A DNA stretch of 64,000 nucleotides from QHVT01 sp036389275 (GTDB lineage: Bacteria; Acidobacteriota; Thermoanaerobaculia; Gp7-AA8). The stretch's first letter is position 1. Each line of letters begins with the position of its first letter. The stretch covers positions 1 through 64,000 of the forward strand of contig DASVQE010000107.1 of the NCBI GenBank assembly GCA_036389275.1, in the 5' to 3' direction. Made by a program: the position numbers and the translations under genes. Under the pieces are notes generated by a model. It was not told where the DNA came from, did not search any database, and was given only the letters and a program-made list of their open reading frames with translations. Positions 26,252 to 35,700 of this stretch are shown here, piece after piece.

Positions 26252-28249
26252 ATGAACGACTTTCAACGTCCCGAGCTCAAGGAACGCGCGCCGGAGAACC
26301 TGCAGGCCGATATCGCGGCGCTGCAGGCGATCGCGCAGGCTGCCATCAACGTCGAGCTGTTCACGATTCCGCTCTACATGGTCTCCCTGTACTCCATCCA
26401 GGGGATGCACCAGATCACGAGCAAGGGAAACGATTTCTACCGCGGTCGCCTCTGGCCGGGCGCGGCTCCGTCGCGCGCGCCGGAAAGCGATCCCAATCCG
26501 ACCAACGCCCAGGCGTTCAATCACGTCTACAGCGTCTTCATCGACGAGATGCTGCATCTGCAGCTCGCCTCGAACGTCGCCAAGTCCCTCGGCGTGATGC
26601 CGACCTTCACGAGCGGCGTGCTGCAGAGCGCGAACTACGGCTGGATCTGTTATGGGCCGGACAACACGGTCATTCCGCACATCGTCGATTTCAACGACAC
26701 CATCGACGAGTACAAGAACATTCGCGTCAAGCTCGGCGCCCTGAACCTCGAACAGAACCGCCTCTTCCTGGCCATTGAACAAAACGAGGACGATGCCCGA
26801 AGCGTCATCGATCCGGCCAAAATAGACAATTATTTTCCGACGGTGCCGTTCGCGAATTGGAAAGTCGGCAATACGGAAGCGGATCTGCCGATGTTCGGCA
26901 CGATCGGCTGGATGTACAAATGCCTCTGGCAGTATCTCGAGATCGAGTACACGGACGGCACGACGCTCTTCGAGGCGGTGTTCAACCGCGGCACGCTGGA
27001 GCGCGATCTCTTCAATGGCAACAGCGCCACGCATCGCGCCGAATACCCGAAGATGCGCACCATGGCTTCCGGCGAGATCTCCGTTCCGGACGCCAAGGAA
27101 AACATCCTGAACATGATCAATGCCATCACCGATCAGGGTGAAGGCCAGGGTGTGGCCGAGTGGATTCGCAAGATGCGCGGCCTGCTGCAGTACGCGCCAA
27201 TCCAGGATCAGTTCCGGCCGGACGAAGAGGCGCTCCAGTTCAACAATCCGAACTACACCGATACCGGCAAATTGCAGAACCCTTCGGGGCAGACGGTCGC
27301 CCGAAGCTGGAACGGCGGAGTCGATCACCACGACCGCTTCCTGAAAGTCGCGGAATTACTGCAGACCGGCAAGGTGGTGACGTGGGATCAGTGGCACGCC
27401 GCCGGGAACCAGTGGACGGCCGACATGCTGAAGACGGACGGCTACGACGACAACAAGTGGCCGATTCCCACCGCCGACGAAATCGCCGCCGCGCTCAATA
27501 ATGTCAAAGCGCAATCCAGCAATTACCAGGTCTTCAGCCAGGTGGCCGGAGGTGCGATCGCCGGCATCACCCGGCTCCTCGCCGATTTCTGGACGGACGA
27601 AACGTCCACCTTCCCCAGTCCGTCGATGTACGGCTCGGGCGATCGCGTCGCCATCTGCTGGGCGATTTTCGGCCAGTATCCCGACATCACCATGGACATC
27701 GCCAAGCGCGAGTCCGGCACGCTCTACCACGCCTGCCAGGCGCTCGACCTCGGCACGGCGGGCAACAGTTGCGCGCCGGTGCCGGTGTTCCACTCGTGCC
27801 GCGGCTCGAACAGTTGCAAGGCGGAATCGGGCTGCGGCTTCGTGCAGATGGTCGGCTCGCGCTCCGTGCTCTGCGGCGGATTGAAAGTCGTGAGAGAGCA
27901 TCTCAAGCCGACCCACCCGCTCGGCGGAACGCAGATCCTCTACAGTGCGCCGTCTGACAATCGATGCGCCGGGTTCGGCGGCTGTGCGATTCCGATTTCG
28001 GCCTCGCAGCTCTATCCGCTGCCGAATGGCTCGAAGCCGGACGAGAAGACGGGCGTGATGGAATTGTGCGATTTCACCGGAGAAGCGGCGACGCCGACGC
28101 AATTCAGCACCCTGAAGTACCACATCGGCGAGCGCGTGTACGACGTCGCCTGGAACGCGTACGTACAGGTGCTGAAACACCGCGGCGCGACGGTCCCCGA
28201 TAAGCCGGCCGATTCCGATCTGCGCGTGGCATTGCCGCCCTCGACCTGA
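26252..28249 (+). CDS. Ferritin-like (VioB/RebD-type) protein with a Cys-rich MNIO-substrate-like tail
   Basis: The 665-residue protein starts with a ferritin-like helical bundle (about 15-260) having Glu35 (INVELFTIPLY) and an ExxH at 99-102 (DEMLHLQ), a di-iron pattern. It resembles the ferritin-like domain of iminophenylpyruvate dimer synthases. The middle (about 280-490) is unassigned. The tail (about 495-610) is Cys-rich: Cys495, 507, 516, 522, 528, 541, 572, 578 and 606, with CRGSNSCKAESGC and CAGFGGC. Cysteine is nearly absent from the first 490 residues. No signal peptide. It overlaps the MNIO gene by one base (TGATG). SD AAGGGAG supports ATG 26252. Confidence 0.8.
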   Translation: MNDFQRPELKERAPENLQADIAALQAIAQAAINVELFTIPLYMVSLYSIQGMHQITSKGNDFYRGRLWPGAAPSRAPESDPNPTNAQAFNHVYSVFIDEMLHLQLASNVAKSLGVMPTFTSGVLQSANYGWICYGPDNTVIPHIVDFNDTIDEYKNIRVKLGALNLEQNRLFLAIEQNEDDARSVIDPAKIDNYFPTVPFANWKVGNTEADLPMFGTIGWMYKCLWQYLEIEYTDGTTLFEAVFNRGTLERDLFNGNSATHRAEYPKMRTMASGEISVPDAKENILNMINAITDQGEGQGVAEWIRKMRGLLQYAPIQDQFRPDEEALQFNNPNYTDTGKLQNPSGQTVARSWNGGVDHHDRFLKVAELLQTGKVVTWDQWHAAGNQWTADMLKTDGYDDNKWPIPTADEIAAALNNVKAQSSNYQVFSQVAGGAIAGITRLLADFWTDETSTFPSPSMYGSGDRVAICWAIFGQYPDITMDIAKRESGTLYHACQALDLGTAGNSCAPVPVFHSCRGSNSCKAESGCGFVQMVGSRSVLCGGLKVVREHLKPTHPLGGTQILYSAPSDNRCAGFGGCAIPISASQLYPLPNGSKPDEKTGVMELCDFTGEAATPTQFSTLKYHIGERVYDVAWNAYVQVLKHRGATVPDKPADSDLRVALPPST

Positions 28250-29166
28250 TGCCGAGCTCCCCTGCTCCCCGTTTAGGACTGCCCGACCTCGGGCTCGGCG
28301 TCGGTCTGCGCAATCAGCATTTCGCGTATCTCCTGCGCCACGAGCCGGAGGTCGAGTGGTTCGAGATCATCAGTGAAAACTTCATGGATGATTTTGGCTA
28401 TGCGCGCCACGTACTGGAGCGGATGGCCGCCATCCGCCCCATCGTGATGCACGGCGTGTCGCTGTCGGTCGGCAGCACCGACCCGCTGAACTGGGATTAT
28501 CTGAAGAGTCTCAAGGCGCTGGCGGATTCAATTCAGCCGCAGTGGATCTCCGATCACTTGTGCTGGACCGGTGTCGCGCACGTGAATACGCACGATTTGC
28601 TGCCGCTGCCGCTCACCGAGGAGTGCCTCAAGCACGTCATTGAGCGCGCCGGCCAGGTGCAGGATTTTCTGCAGCGTCCGCTCGTGCTGGAAAACCCGTC
28701 CACGTACCTGCAGTTCAAGGCCTCGACGCTCACGGAGTGGGAGTTTTTTGCTGCGCTCGCCGGCGAGACCGGTTGCGGCATTCTGCTGGACGTGAACAAC
28801 GTCTATGTGTCGGGCTTCAATCATGGCTTCGATCCGGAGCATTACATCCGGAGTTTGCCTGTCGAGAACATCGTGCAGATTCACGTGGCCGGACCTTCCG
28901 ATTGCGGCGAATATCTGATCGACACGCACGATCAGCCGGTGCCGGCCGAGGTGTGGCGTTTGTATGCGCTGGCGCAGGAGCTGACCGGCGGCGTGTCGAC
29001 TCTGCTCGAGTGGGACGCGAACATTCCGGAGTTTCCGCAACTCGTCGAGGAATTGCGCAAGGCGCAAGCGGCGCGCGCGGGCATCATCGCCGATTGTGCG
29101 GTGCGTCCTTCCGCGGCGGACGTGGTGTCGAACCCGCTCGGGTTTCAGGTGGCGCTCGCACCATGA
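28249..29166 (+). CDS. DUF692 multinuclear non-haem iron oxidase (MNIO)
   Basis: The 305-residue TIM-barrel protein matches the MNIO family (MbnB, TglH, HvfB/BufB relatives). Candidate iron ligands are in place: His68 (VMHGVSLS), His103 (ISDHLCW), Glu148 (LENPS), Asp181 and Asn184 (LLDVNNVYV), His212 (QIHVAG), Asp225/His227 (IDTHDQPV) and Glu254 (LLEWD). MNIOs modify cysteines of peptide or protein substrates, for example to oxazolone or thio-oxazole groups. The gene is coupled to the Cys-rich upstream protein (TGATG) and the DUF2063 partner downstream (ATGA). The substrate here is an inference. Confidence 0.93.
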   Translation: MPSSPAPRLGLPDLGLGVGLRNQHFAYLLRHEPEVEWFEIISENFMDDFGYARHVLERMAAIRPIVMHGVSLSVGSTDPLNWDYLKSLKALADSIQPQWISDHLCWTGVAHVNTHDLLPLPLTEECLKHVIERAGQVQDFLQRPLVLENPSTYLQFKASTLTEWEFFAALAGETGCGILLDVNNVYVSGFNHGFDPEHYIRSLPVENIVQIHVAGPSDCGEYLIDTHDQPVPAEVWRLYALAQELTGGVSTLLEWDANIPEFPQLVEELRKAQAARAGIIADCAVRPSAADVVSNPLGFQVALAP

Positions 29167-29996
29167 ACGGCTCTTCGCTCGCGGCGGTGCAGCATTGGAT
29201 GAATTCGATCGTCATCAGCGGCGGCGTGGTGCCGGTTTCCGGTGAGCTCGACGTCGACGCGGTGGTCGTCAGTACGCCCGCTTTATCGGGCGAAGAACGC
29301 CTCGGCATTTATGCACGTGGCTACGTCCTGCGCCTGCTCGAATGTCTGCGCGCCGATTTTCCGGCGCTGCGCGCTTTTGTGGGTGACGGCGTGTTCGACG
29401 CGTTTGCGCGGGCGTACCTGGCGATGCAGCCATCCACTTCGCCCAGTCTCTATGCGTTGAGCGCCGGATTCGCGCGGTTTCTCGAAGAGACGCGGCCGGA
29501 CGCCGGCACGCTCGACGCCGATTCCGCGGCGTTGCTCGATTTTCCCGCGGAGCTGGCCCGGCTCGAACGAGCCTGGGGCGAAGTGATGCGCGCGCCGGGC
29601 ATCGAGAACGATCCTCCGAGCGGCGACGTGCTGTCGTTTGAGACGTTGTTCGGCGTCGACTTGATGGTGCAGGCCACACCCTGTCTACGCCTGCTCGACC
29701 TCCGCTTTCCGCTGGTCGATTTTCTGCGCCGCGCGCACGCCGGCGAAAGGCCGGAGCCGCCCGCGCCGCGACGCGCGCTCGTCGCCCTCGGCCGCTCGCG
29801 TTATCGCGTCCACGCCGAAGAAATCGAGCCGTGGCAATTCGCCTTTCTCCAAGCATGCGAGCAGCCGCTGCCGCTCTATGCGGCCGCGCAGCGTGCGGCC
29901 GCGGCGGCGGGAGACGATCCATCGCGCGTGCTCGCGGCCCTTTCCATCTGGTTGCCGGCCGCGATCGAGCTCGGCTACATCCGACGCGTGGCCTGA
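29163..29996 (+). CDS. DUF2063 (HvfC/BufC-like) partner of the MNIO
   Basis: The 277-residue protein begins with the N-terminal helical domain of DUF2063 (LAAVQHWMNSIVI, then ERLGIYARGYVLRLLECLRADFPALRAFVG). A second domain (about 170-277) may bind the substrate. These partners are usually encoded with DUF692 enzymes and recruit the precursor. The start overlaps the MNIO stop by four bases (ATGA). There is no membrane segment. It ends the three-gene operon. Confidence 0.88.
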   Translation: MNGSSLAAVQHWMNSIVISGGVVPVSGELDVDAVVVSTPALSGEERLGIYARGYVLRLLECLRADFPALRAFVGDGVFDAFARAYLAMQPSTSPSLYALSAGFARFLEETRPDAGTLDADSAALLDFPAELARLERAWGEVMRAPGIENDPPSGDVLSFETLFGVDLMVQATPCLRLLDLRFPLVDFLRRAHAGERPEPPAPRRALVALGRSRYRVHAEEIEPWQFAFLQACEQPLPLYAAAQRAAAAAGDDPSRVLAALSIWLPAAIELGYIRRVA

Positions 29997-30036
29997 AGTC
30001 GTCGCGGGCGCAAGGCTCGCATCGATCGAACCGTCG

Positions 30037-30504
30037 ATGGCAAATGGCCTGAAGAGCGCGCTCCACAACCTCGGCGTCATCGCCGTCAGCTTCGCCGTCG
30101 CCGGAGCCGGTGTCCTGCTCGACCGCGTCATCGGGACGCGGAAACTCCGCGGTCCGGTGTGGACCGTGATCGGCGTGCTGCTGCTCGCGACGGGATTCCT
30201 GCTGCGGTTCTGGGCAACGCTCCTGTTTTACGAGCAGCGGATGCGTGTGATCTCGCTCGAGCCGCAGCAGTCGTTGATCACCACCGGGCCCTTTCGCTTC
30301 ACCCGCAACCCGCTCTACCTCGGCGGAAACTGCTTCGCATTCCTCGGCGCCGCCTTCGTGGCTCGCTCGCCGGCGGCGGTTCTGCTGACCGCAATCGGTC
30401 TCGTTCCGACGGATTTCATGATCCGCCGCGAAGAGCGGCAGTTGGAAGCGGCGTTCGGCGACACGTGGCGGCGCTACGCGCGCTCGGTCAGGCGCTGGAT
30501 CTGA
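30037..30504 (+). CDS. Membrane methyltransferase of the ICMT/PEMT family
   Basis: The 155-residue protein has four or five transmembrane segments and the family motif TGPFRFTRNPLYLGG (SAM-binding region), with a C-terminal EERQLEAAFGDTWRRYARSVRRW signature partly conserved in isoprenylcysteine carboxyl and phospholipid N-methyltransferases. It likely methylates a lipid or prenyl group in the inner membrane. The start is 40 bases after the MNIO operon, so it may be read from it, but a role there is not evident. Confidence 0.82.
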   Translation: MANGLKSALHNLGVIAVSFAVAGAGVLLDRVIGTRKLRGPVWTVIGVLLLATGFLLRFWATLLFYEQRMRVISLEPQQSLITTGPFRFTRNPLYLGGNCFAFLGAAFVARSPAAVLLTAIGLVPTDFMIRREERQLEAAFGDTWRRYARSVRRWI

Positions 30505-30522
30505 GTCGAGCCGGCCGCCGCT

Positions 30523-31584
30523 TCACCCGCGATCTCTCAGCGAGTCGATGTCGATGCTGAAGCGATACTTCACGTCGGACCTTAGCAATCGCTCGTACGC
30601 TTCGTTGATCTTCTCCGCACCGATCACTTCGACGTCGGCGGTGATGTTGTGCGCGCCGCAGAAGTCGAGCATTTCCTGCGTCTCGGCGATGCCGCCGATG
30701 TTCGATCCGGAGAGGCTGCGGTTGCCCATGATCAACGCGAACGCCGGAATGGCCAGCGGCGTCGGCGACGCGCCGACGACCGTCATCCGGCCGCGAGTCC
30801 GCAGCAACGACAGATAGGCGCTCACGTCGTGATCGGCGGAGACCGTATCGAGAATGAAGTCGAAGCTGCCGGCGTGCTTCGACATCTCCGCGGCAGTGGT
30901 CGAGACCACCACTTCATCCGCACCGATGCGCAGCGCATCTTCCCGCTTGTTCGGAGTGGTCGTGAAGACGACGACGTGCGCGCCGAACGCTTTGGCGAGC
31001 TTCACTCCCATGTGCCCGAGGCCGCCGAGACCGACGACACCGACCTTCTGTCCCTTCGTCACGCCGGCGGCGCGCAGCGGCGAGTAGGTGGTGATGCCGG
31101 CGCAGAGGAGCGGTGCGGCGCCGGCCGGATCGAGCGACTCGGGAACGCGCAACACGAAGCGCTCGTCGACGACGATGCTGTCGGAGTAGCCGCCGTAGGT
31201 GACGCCGCCGAGCTGCCGGTCGGGCGCGCTGTACGTGAACGTCGCATTCGGGCAGAACTGCTCGAGACCTGCCTTGCACGCGTCGCACGTACCGTCGGAG
31301 TCGACGAGACAACCGACGCCGACGAAATCACCCTTCTTGAATTTCGTGACTTCGGCGCCCACGCTGCTGACGCGGCCGACGATTTCGTGTCCCGGCACGA
31401 CCGGATACGTCGTCGGCAGTGCTTCCTTCCATTCGTCGCGCACCACGTGCAGGTCGGAGTGACAGATGCCGCAGAAGAGAATGTCGATCTGCACGTCGCT
31501 CGGTCGCGGGTCGCGGCGCGGGATCGTGGTGGGCGCGAGTGGTGACGTCGCCGATTGTGCTGCATAGGCTTTGGCTTGATACAT
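30523..31584 (-). CDS. Zinc-dependent alcohol dehydrogenase (YahK/cinnamyl-alcohol type)
   Basis: The 353-residue protein is a medium-chain NADP-type dehydrogenase. Catalytic zinc ligands are in FCGICHSDLH and PGHEIVG, the structural zinc cluster is in GTCDACKAGLEQFC, and the Rossmann motif is VVGLGGLGHMGVKLAKAFG. It should reduce aldehydes to alcohols, broad-specificity as in the YahK/CAD group. It follows the AraC regulator gene on the same strand, with 92 bases between, and is probably its target in aldehyde defence. Confidence 0.94.
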   Translation of the reverse strand: MYQAKAYAAQSATSPLAPTTIPRRDPRPSDVQIDILFCGICHSDLHVVRDEWKEALPTTYPVVPGHEIVGRVSSVGAEVTKFKKGDFVGVGCLVDSDGTCDACKAGLEQFCPNATFTYSAPDRQLGGVTYGGYSDSIVVDERFVLRVPESLDPAGAAPLLCAGITTYSPLRAAGVTKGQKVGVVGLGGLGHMGVKLAKAFGAHVVVFTTTPNKREDALRIGADEVVVSTTAAEMSKHAGSFDFILDTVSADHDVSAYLSLLRTRGRMTVVGASPTPLAIPAFALIMGNRSLSGSNIGGIAETQEMLDFCGAHNITADVEVIGAEKINEAYERLLRSDVKYRFSIDIDSLRDRG

Positions 31585-31676
31585 GACTGGATGATTCCTT
31601 TCGAGAGAGAGAGCTGCCGCAGGTCTCGCGACCTGACTGGCCGCCGAGCGGCTTGAGTCTGCGACCGGGTTGATGT

Positions 31677-32600
31677 TCAGGCCGCGGTGGTGTCCGCCGC
31701 AGGCGGTCCCTGTTCCCGCAACCGGTGAATGTCTTTGGCCGGCGGCGATCCGAAGACCCGGCCGTACTCGCGTGTGAACTGCGATGCGCTCGCATATCCG
31801 ACGCGTCGCGCTGCTGCGCCCGCGTCGAGCATGGAGGTGAGCATCAGACGCCGCGCTTCCTGCAGGCGCAGTGCCTTCTGAAACTGGAGCGGGCTCATGG
31901 ACGTGACCGCCCTGAATTGACGGTGCAGCGTCGACACGCTCATGTTGACGAGGCTCGCCAGCTCGTCGACGTCGAGCAACCGATCGTAATGGTCGCGGAT
32001 GTGCGAGACCGCTTTCGCGACGCGATGCAGGCTCGAGTCGAGCTGACCCAACTGCGCGATGCGGCTGCCCATCGGACTGCGCAACAGCCGGATGAGGATC
32101 TCCTCGATGACGAGCGGCGCGATCAGTTCCGCATCCGCCGGCCGGCTCATCAGCTCCATCAACCGGCGCGCTGCATCGATGACGGCGGCATCAGCATCGC
32201 CGACATAGAGCGCGCGCGCATCCTTCGGCTGTGGCGCGCCGTGCGGAAACACCCTCGCCGCCACCTCGGTGATGCGGCCGGCGTCGACATGGATCTTCAG
32301 CGCGAGATACGGCTCCGCCGGATGTGCCCGCGTGACTTGCGCCGCGATCGGAACGTCGACCGAGAAGACCGCGACCTGACCCGCTGCGTACTCGTGCACG
32401 TCCTCGCCGATCATCACGCTCTTCGCGCCCTGAGCGATGATGCAGACCGCCGGTTGCGCGACCCCGTGCGACGGCGACGTATTCGGCCGCGAGATCTTGA
32501 AGACCGACACGCCCGGCACCCGAAGCGCAAACTCGCCGTCATACGGCGCATGCGCGCTGATCAGGTTCGCAAGTTCGGCAACATCGGATTTCGCGTGCAT
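31677..32600 (-). CDS. AraC family regulator with AraC_N domain (YqhC-like)
   Basis: The 307-residue protein has an N-terminal cupin-type AraC_N domain (about 15-165; QPAVCIIAQGAKSVMIGE, YAAGQVAVFSVDVP) and two C-terminal helix-turn-helix motifs (about 200-295; VDELASLVNMSVSTLHRQFRAVT and AAARRVGYASASQFTREYGRVFG). Regulators of this type, such as YqhC, activate aldehyde reductase genes, which matches the downstream dehydrogenase. A paired 17-bp direct repeat suited to an AraC protein lies upstream of its start. Confidence 0.92.
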   Translation of the reverse strand: MHAKSDVAELANLISAHAPYDGEFALRVPGVSVFKISRPNTSPSHGVAQPAVCIIAQGAKSVMIGEDVHEYAAGQVAVFSVDVPIAAQVTRAHPAEPYLALKIHVDAGRITEVAARVFPHGAPQPKDARALYVGDADAAVIDAARRLMELMSRPADAELIAPLVIEEILIRLLRSPMGSRIAQLGQLDSSLHRVAKAVSHIRDHYDRLLDVDELASLVNMSVSTLHRQFRAVTSMSPLQFQKALRLQEARRLMLTSMLDAGAAARRVGYASASQFTREYGRVFGSPPAKDIHRLREQGPPAADTTAA

Positions 32601-32650
32601 CGTGGTTCAGGTCCGTACACGCAACATAACGTCCGCACGTTGCCGAATGC

Positions 32651-32688
32651 TTGCCTGAACCGCGCAACTTCTTGCCCGATCCGCGCAA
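32651..32688. promoter_or_regulatory. Paired 17-bp direct repeat, likely AraC operator
   Basis: TTGCCTGAACCGCGCAA (32651-32667) and TTGCCCGATCCGCGCAA (32672-32688) match at 15 of 17 positions with a 21-bp period, the classic AraC-type half-site arrangement. The pair lies 51-88 bases upstream of the regulator gene. The rest of the spacer 32601-32742 shows no recognisable terminator. Confidence 0.6.
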
Positions 32689-32742
32689 GGTGTCTGCGGA
32701 TCGGTTCGCTTAGTGGGCCCGTTTACATCGAGCAGCGCTCCC

Positions 32743-35700
32743 CTACTTCGCTCCGGGCGATTCGACACTCGCCACGTTGTCCGTGGAGTCCCGATCGATG
32801 TAGTAGTCGTACGGATCGACGCCAGCGAAGGCCGGCTTCTTATCCGTCACGAGCTTCAGTACCTGGGTGCCTGAATGGATCGGCTGGCGCTCCAGCGTGA
32901 TCACGTCGGATTGGTGGAAGGCGTCGGTTCCGGGTTCGGCGGTGAAGAGGCCTATCTCGATGTGTTCGGCTAGGGGTGCTTCGGTCTCGGCTCCTTTGTC
33001 GTTGACGTAGAACTTTTTTGCTGCGACAGGGATGGTCACATCCCATTTGCCGTCGGCGCGATGCGTCGCGGTCGGCGCATCGACTTTCAGGTCGTACAGG
33101 GTCACGCGCTCGAAGAGGTCGGTGATGAGTGCCTGGTCCTCGGGGGTTTTCGCCTCGGCGCGCAAGGCGGCGATGAGCTCGAGTGTGCGCGGGTATGGCG
33201 CGCCTTTCCATTTGTAGCGCGCGAGCATGTTGCGTAAGGCGCGATTGACGCCGTCCTCGCCGAGGCGTTTGGTCAGGAGGTACATGACCATTCCGCCTTT
33301 TTGGTACGCGATGTAGCCCTGGCCGCCGACGCGCGCGAGCGGCGGCTCGTTCTCCTCCGACGTGCGTCCGCCGAGGTATCGGTCGAGCTCGTACTGCAGA
33401 AAGCGGCCGACCTGCTCCTCGCCGTGCAATTGCTTCATCACCATGTGCGCCGAATATTGGGCGAGCGTCTCGACGAAGACCAGGTAGCCCTCTGCCTCTG
33501 CGCCTCTCATCTGGCCCGGCCACCACTGATGCGCGAATTCGTGCGCGGTGATGCCGGTGACGTAGTCGAAGACGTCATCTTTGTTGTACTCGGCGGTGAA
33601 CCCGACGGTCTCGGCGAAGGCGATGGTACCGGCGAAGGCCTCGGCGTGACCGTGATAGCCGGGAAATTCGACAATGCGGAAGTGATCGTATGGATAGGGA
33701 CCGAAATTCGCCTGGTAATAATCAAGCGAAGCGGCCATGGCGTCGAGCATGCGGTCGACATTCCAACGATGTCGCGGGTGGTAATAGACGGCGAGATCCA
33801 CTCCGGCGTGGTTGCGATGCTTTTCTGCATAACGCGCGGACTGAATGGAAAAGCGCAAATGCATCGGGGCGGTGGTGACGAAACGCGCCGTTCGCCGGCC
33901 ATTGCGGGTGACGTCGGAGATCTTCTTTCCCGGCGCAATCGGCGTCTGATCGGCGACCGTGGACAACGTAATGTCGAACCTCTTGATCCATTTGTTCGGG
34001 AAGGATGCCTGGAAGCTTGCTGCAGGGTCTTCCAGCTTCAGCGACGGAGGCAACTCCGGAAGTCCGTACTTGCGGCGTGTTTCCGGATCCTGAATGAAGC
34101 CGGGATAGTAGTTGCCGAGGACGGGAATCAGCTCCTCTTCTGTCAGGAGCGTGCCGTTCTCGACGATCGTGGTGTCCTGGCTCGCGTTGCGAAAACCGCG
34201 ATGCCAGCGCCGCGTCTCGAAGGTGACGAGCAGCGTGTCATTCGGCTGCAATGGACGCGCGAGTCTGAGGATTCGATAGTTGTAATTCTCATCGTTGAGG
34301 ATCTGTTGCGCACCGGCCACGGAGACGCTGGTGAGCTCGAGACCCTCGCTGACGGGCACACTGACGTGCAGATCGGCGATCGGCTGCGCGGTCTGGTTGC
34401 GTACCAGGTAGCGCCCTCGGGTCACGGCGCGGCGCTCTCGCGGATCGAGGGCGATGTCGAGCGTCGCCTCCTCGAGCGACGGCTGCGGCAGCCCCTGGTA
34501 TTTTCCATAGCGTTTTTCGAAGTTGACCGCTCGGAGCTCGCTCTCTTCCTTCGTGCGATATTCATTGAGGACGTTGGTGTTGTACCAGGCGTAGGCGCCG
34601 GTGGCGGCGAAGGTCAGCAGCGCGACAGCACCGACGATTCCGGGAGCGCCGGCCAGACGCCGCCGCGCGAGCACGAGGCGCGGCTTCAATCGAATCTCGG
34701 TGCCGCGTCTCCACAATAGATGCGCCACCAGGAGCAGGACGGCGGCGAGCGCGCCCCAGTACAGCCGGAACGTCCACGCACCTTTCCAGAAAAATGCCGC
34801 TCCATTGAGGTCGCTGAGCGGCATCTCCGGCGTCTGCGCGTAATTGAGGAGATTGTGATTGACGATGTGGGCGACGCGGTTCAGCTCCTGCCAGAACATG
34901 ATCAGCACCATCACGCCCCAGCCGACGAATTTATGGACGCTGAGCGACTGAACGAGGATGGCCACCGCGGCGAGGAGCAGCATGTCGAAACTCGCCGGCA
35001 GCACGTACCAGAGCAGGTATTTGCCGAGCTCGATGTCGGTGAAGCCGAGGGAGAGTTGCACCGCGATCGCTGCGCCGGCGTTGCAGAGCACGATCGACAC
35101 GAGCACGAGCGCCAGCGCCATCGTCTTCGGAATGACGTAAGCCCAGTTCGGAATCGGCGCGGCGTCGATGAGCTCGTGCACGCGCCGGTCGCGCTCACGC
35201 CATACGAGCTCGCCGGCGTAGAAGACGGCGACGACCATCAATGCCAGCCGGAACGACTCCTCAATGATCGGAATCAGCGACAGCGTGGTCGGGTACTCCG
35301 GCCTGTATTCCGGATAACGATGCGTGAAGAGGAGTGAGACGGTGTTGAAGATCCCGAATGCCAGCAGGACGGGAAAGGCAGGACTGAGGATGACCTGGCG
35401 AAACTCGAATTTCGTGCGCAGCCACATGAGAACGCGCAGGGCGTTGCCGTGTGTTGCCGACGGCAGCGCAGGCGCAATGAAGGTAGCGGTTGCGCTGCTC
35501 GCTGCACGCGGCGCCTGTTCGCGCTGCGCGAGCTTCAGCTTCTTGCGCTCCCGTTTCGACATCCCTCGATCGGCGAAGCGGTACGCGGCGTATGCGACGG
35601 CCAGGCAGAGCAGCGACACGCCGATCCACAGCAAGCGGTTGTAGAGCAGCGCGCCGCTCAATTCGGGCAGCATCGCGTTTCGTTGAGGGATGGTCCAGTA

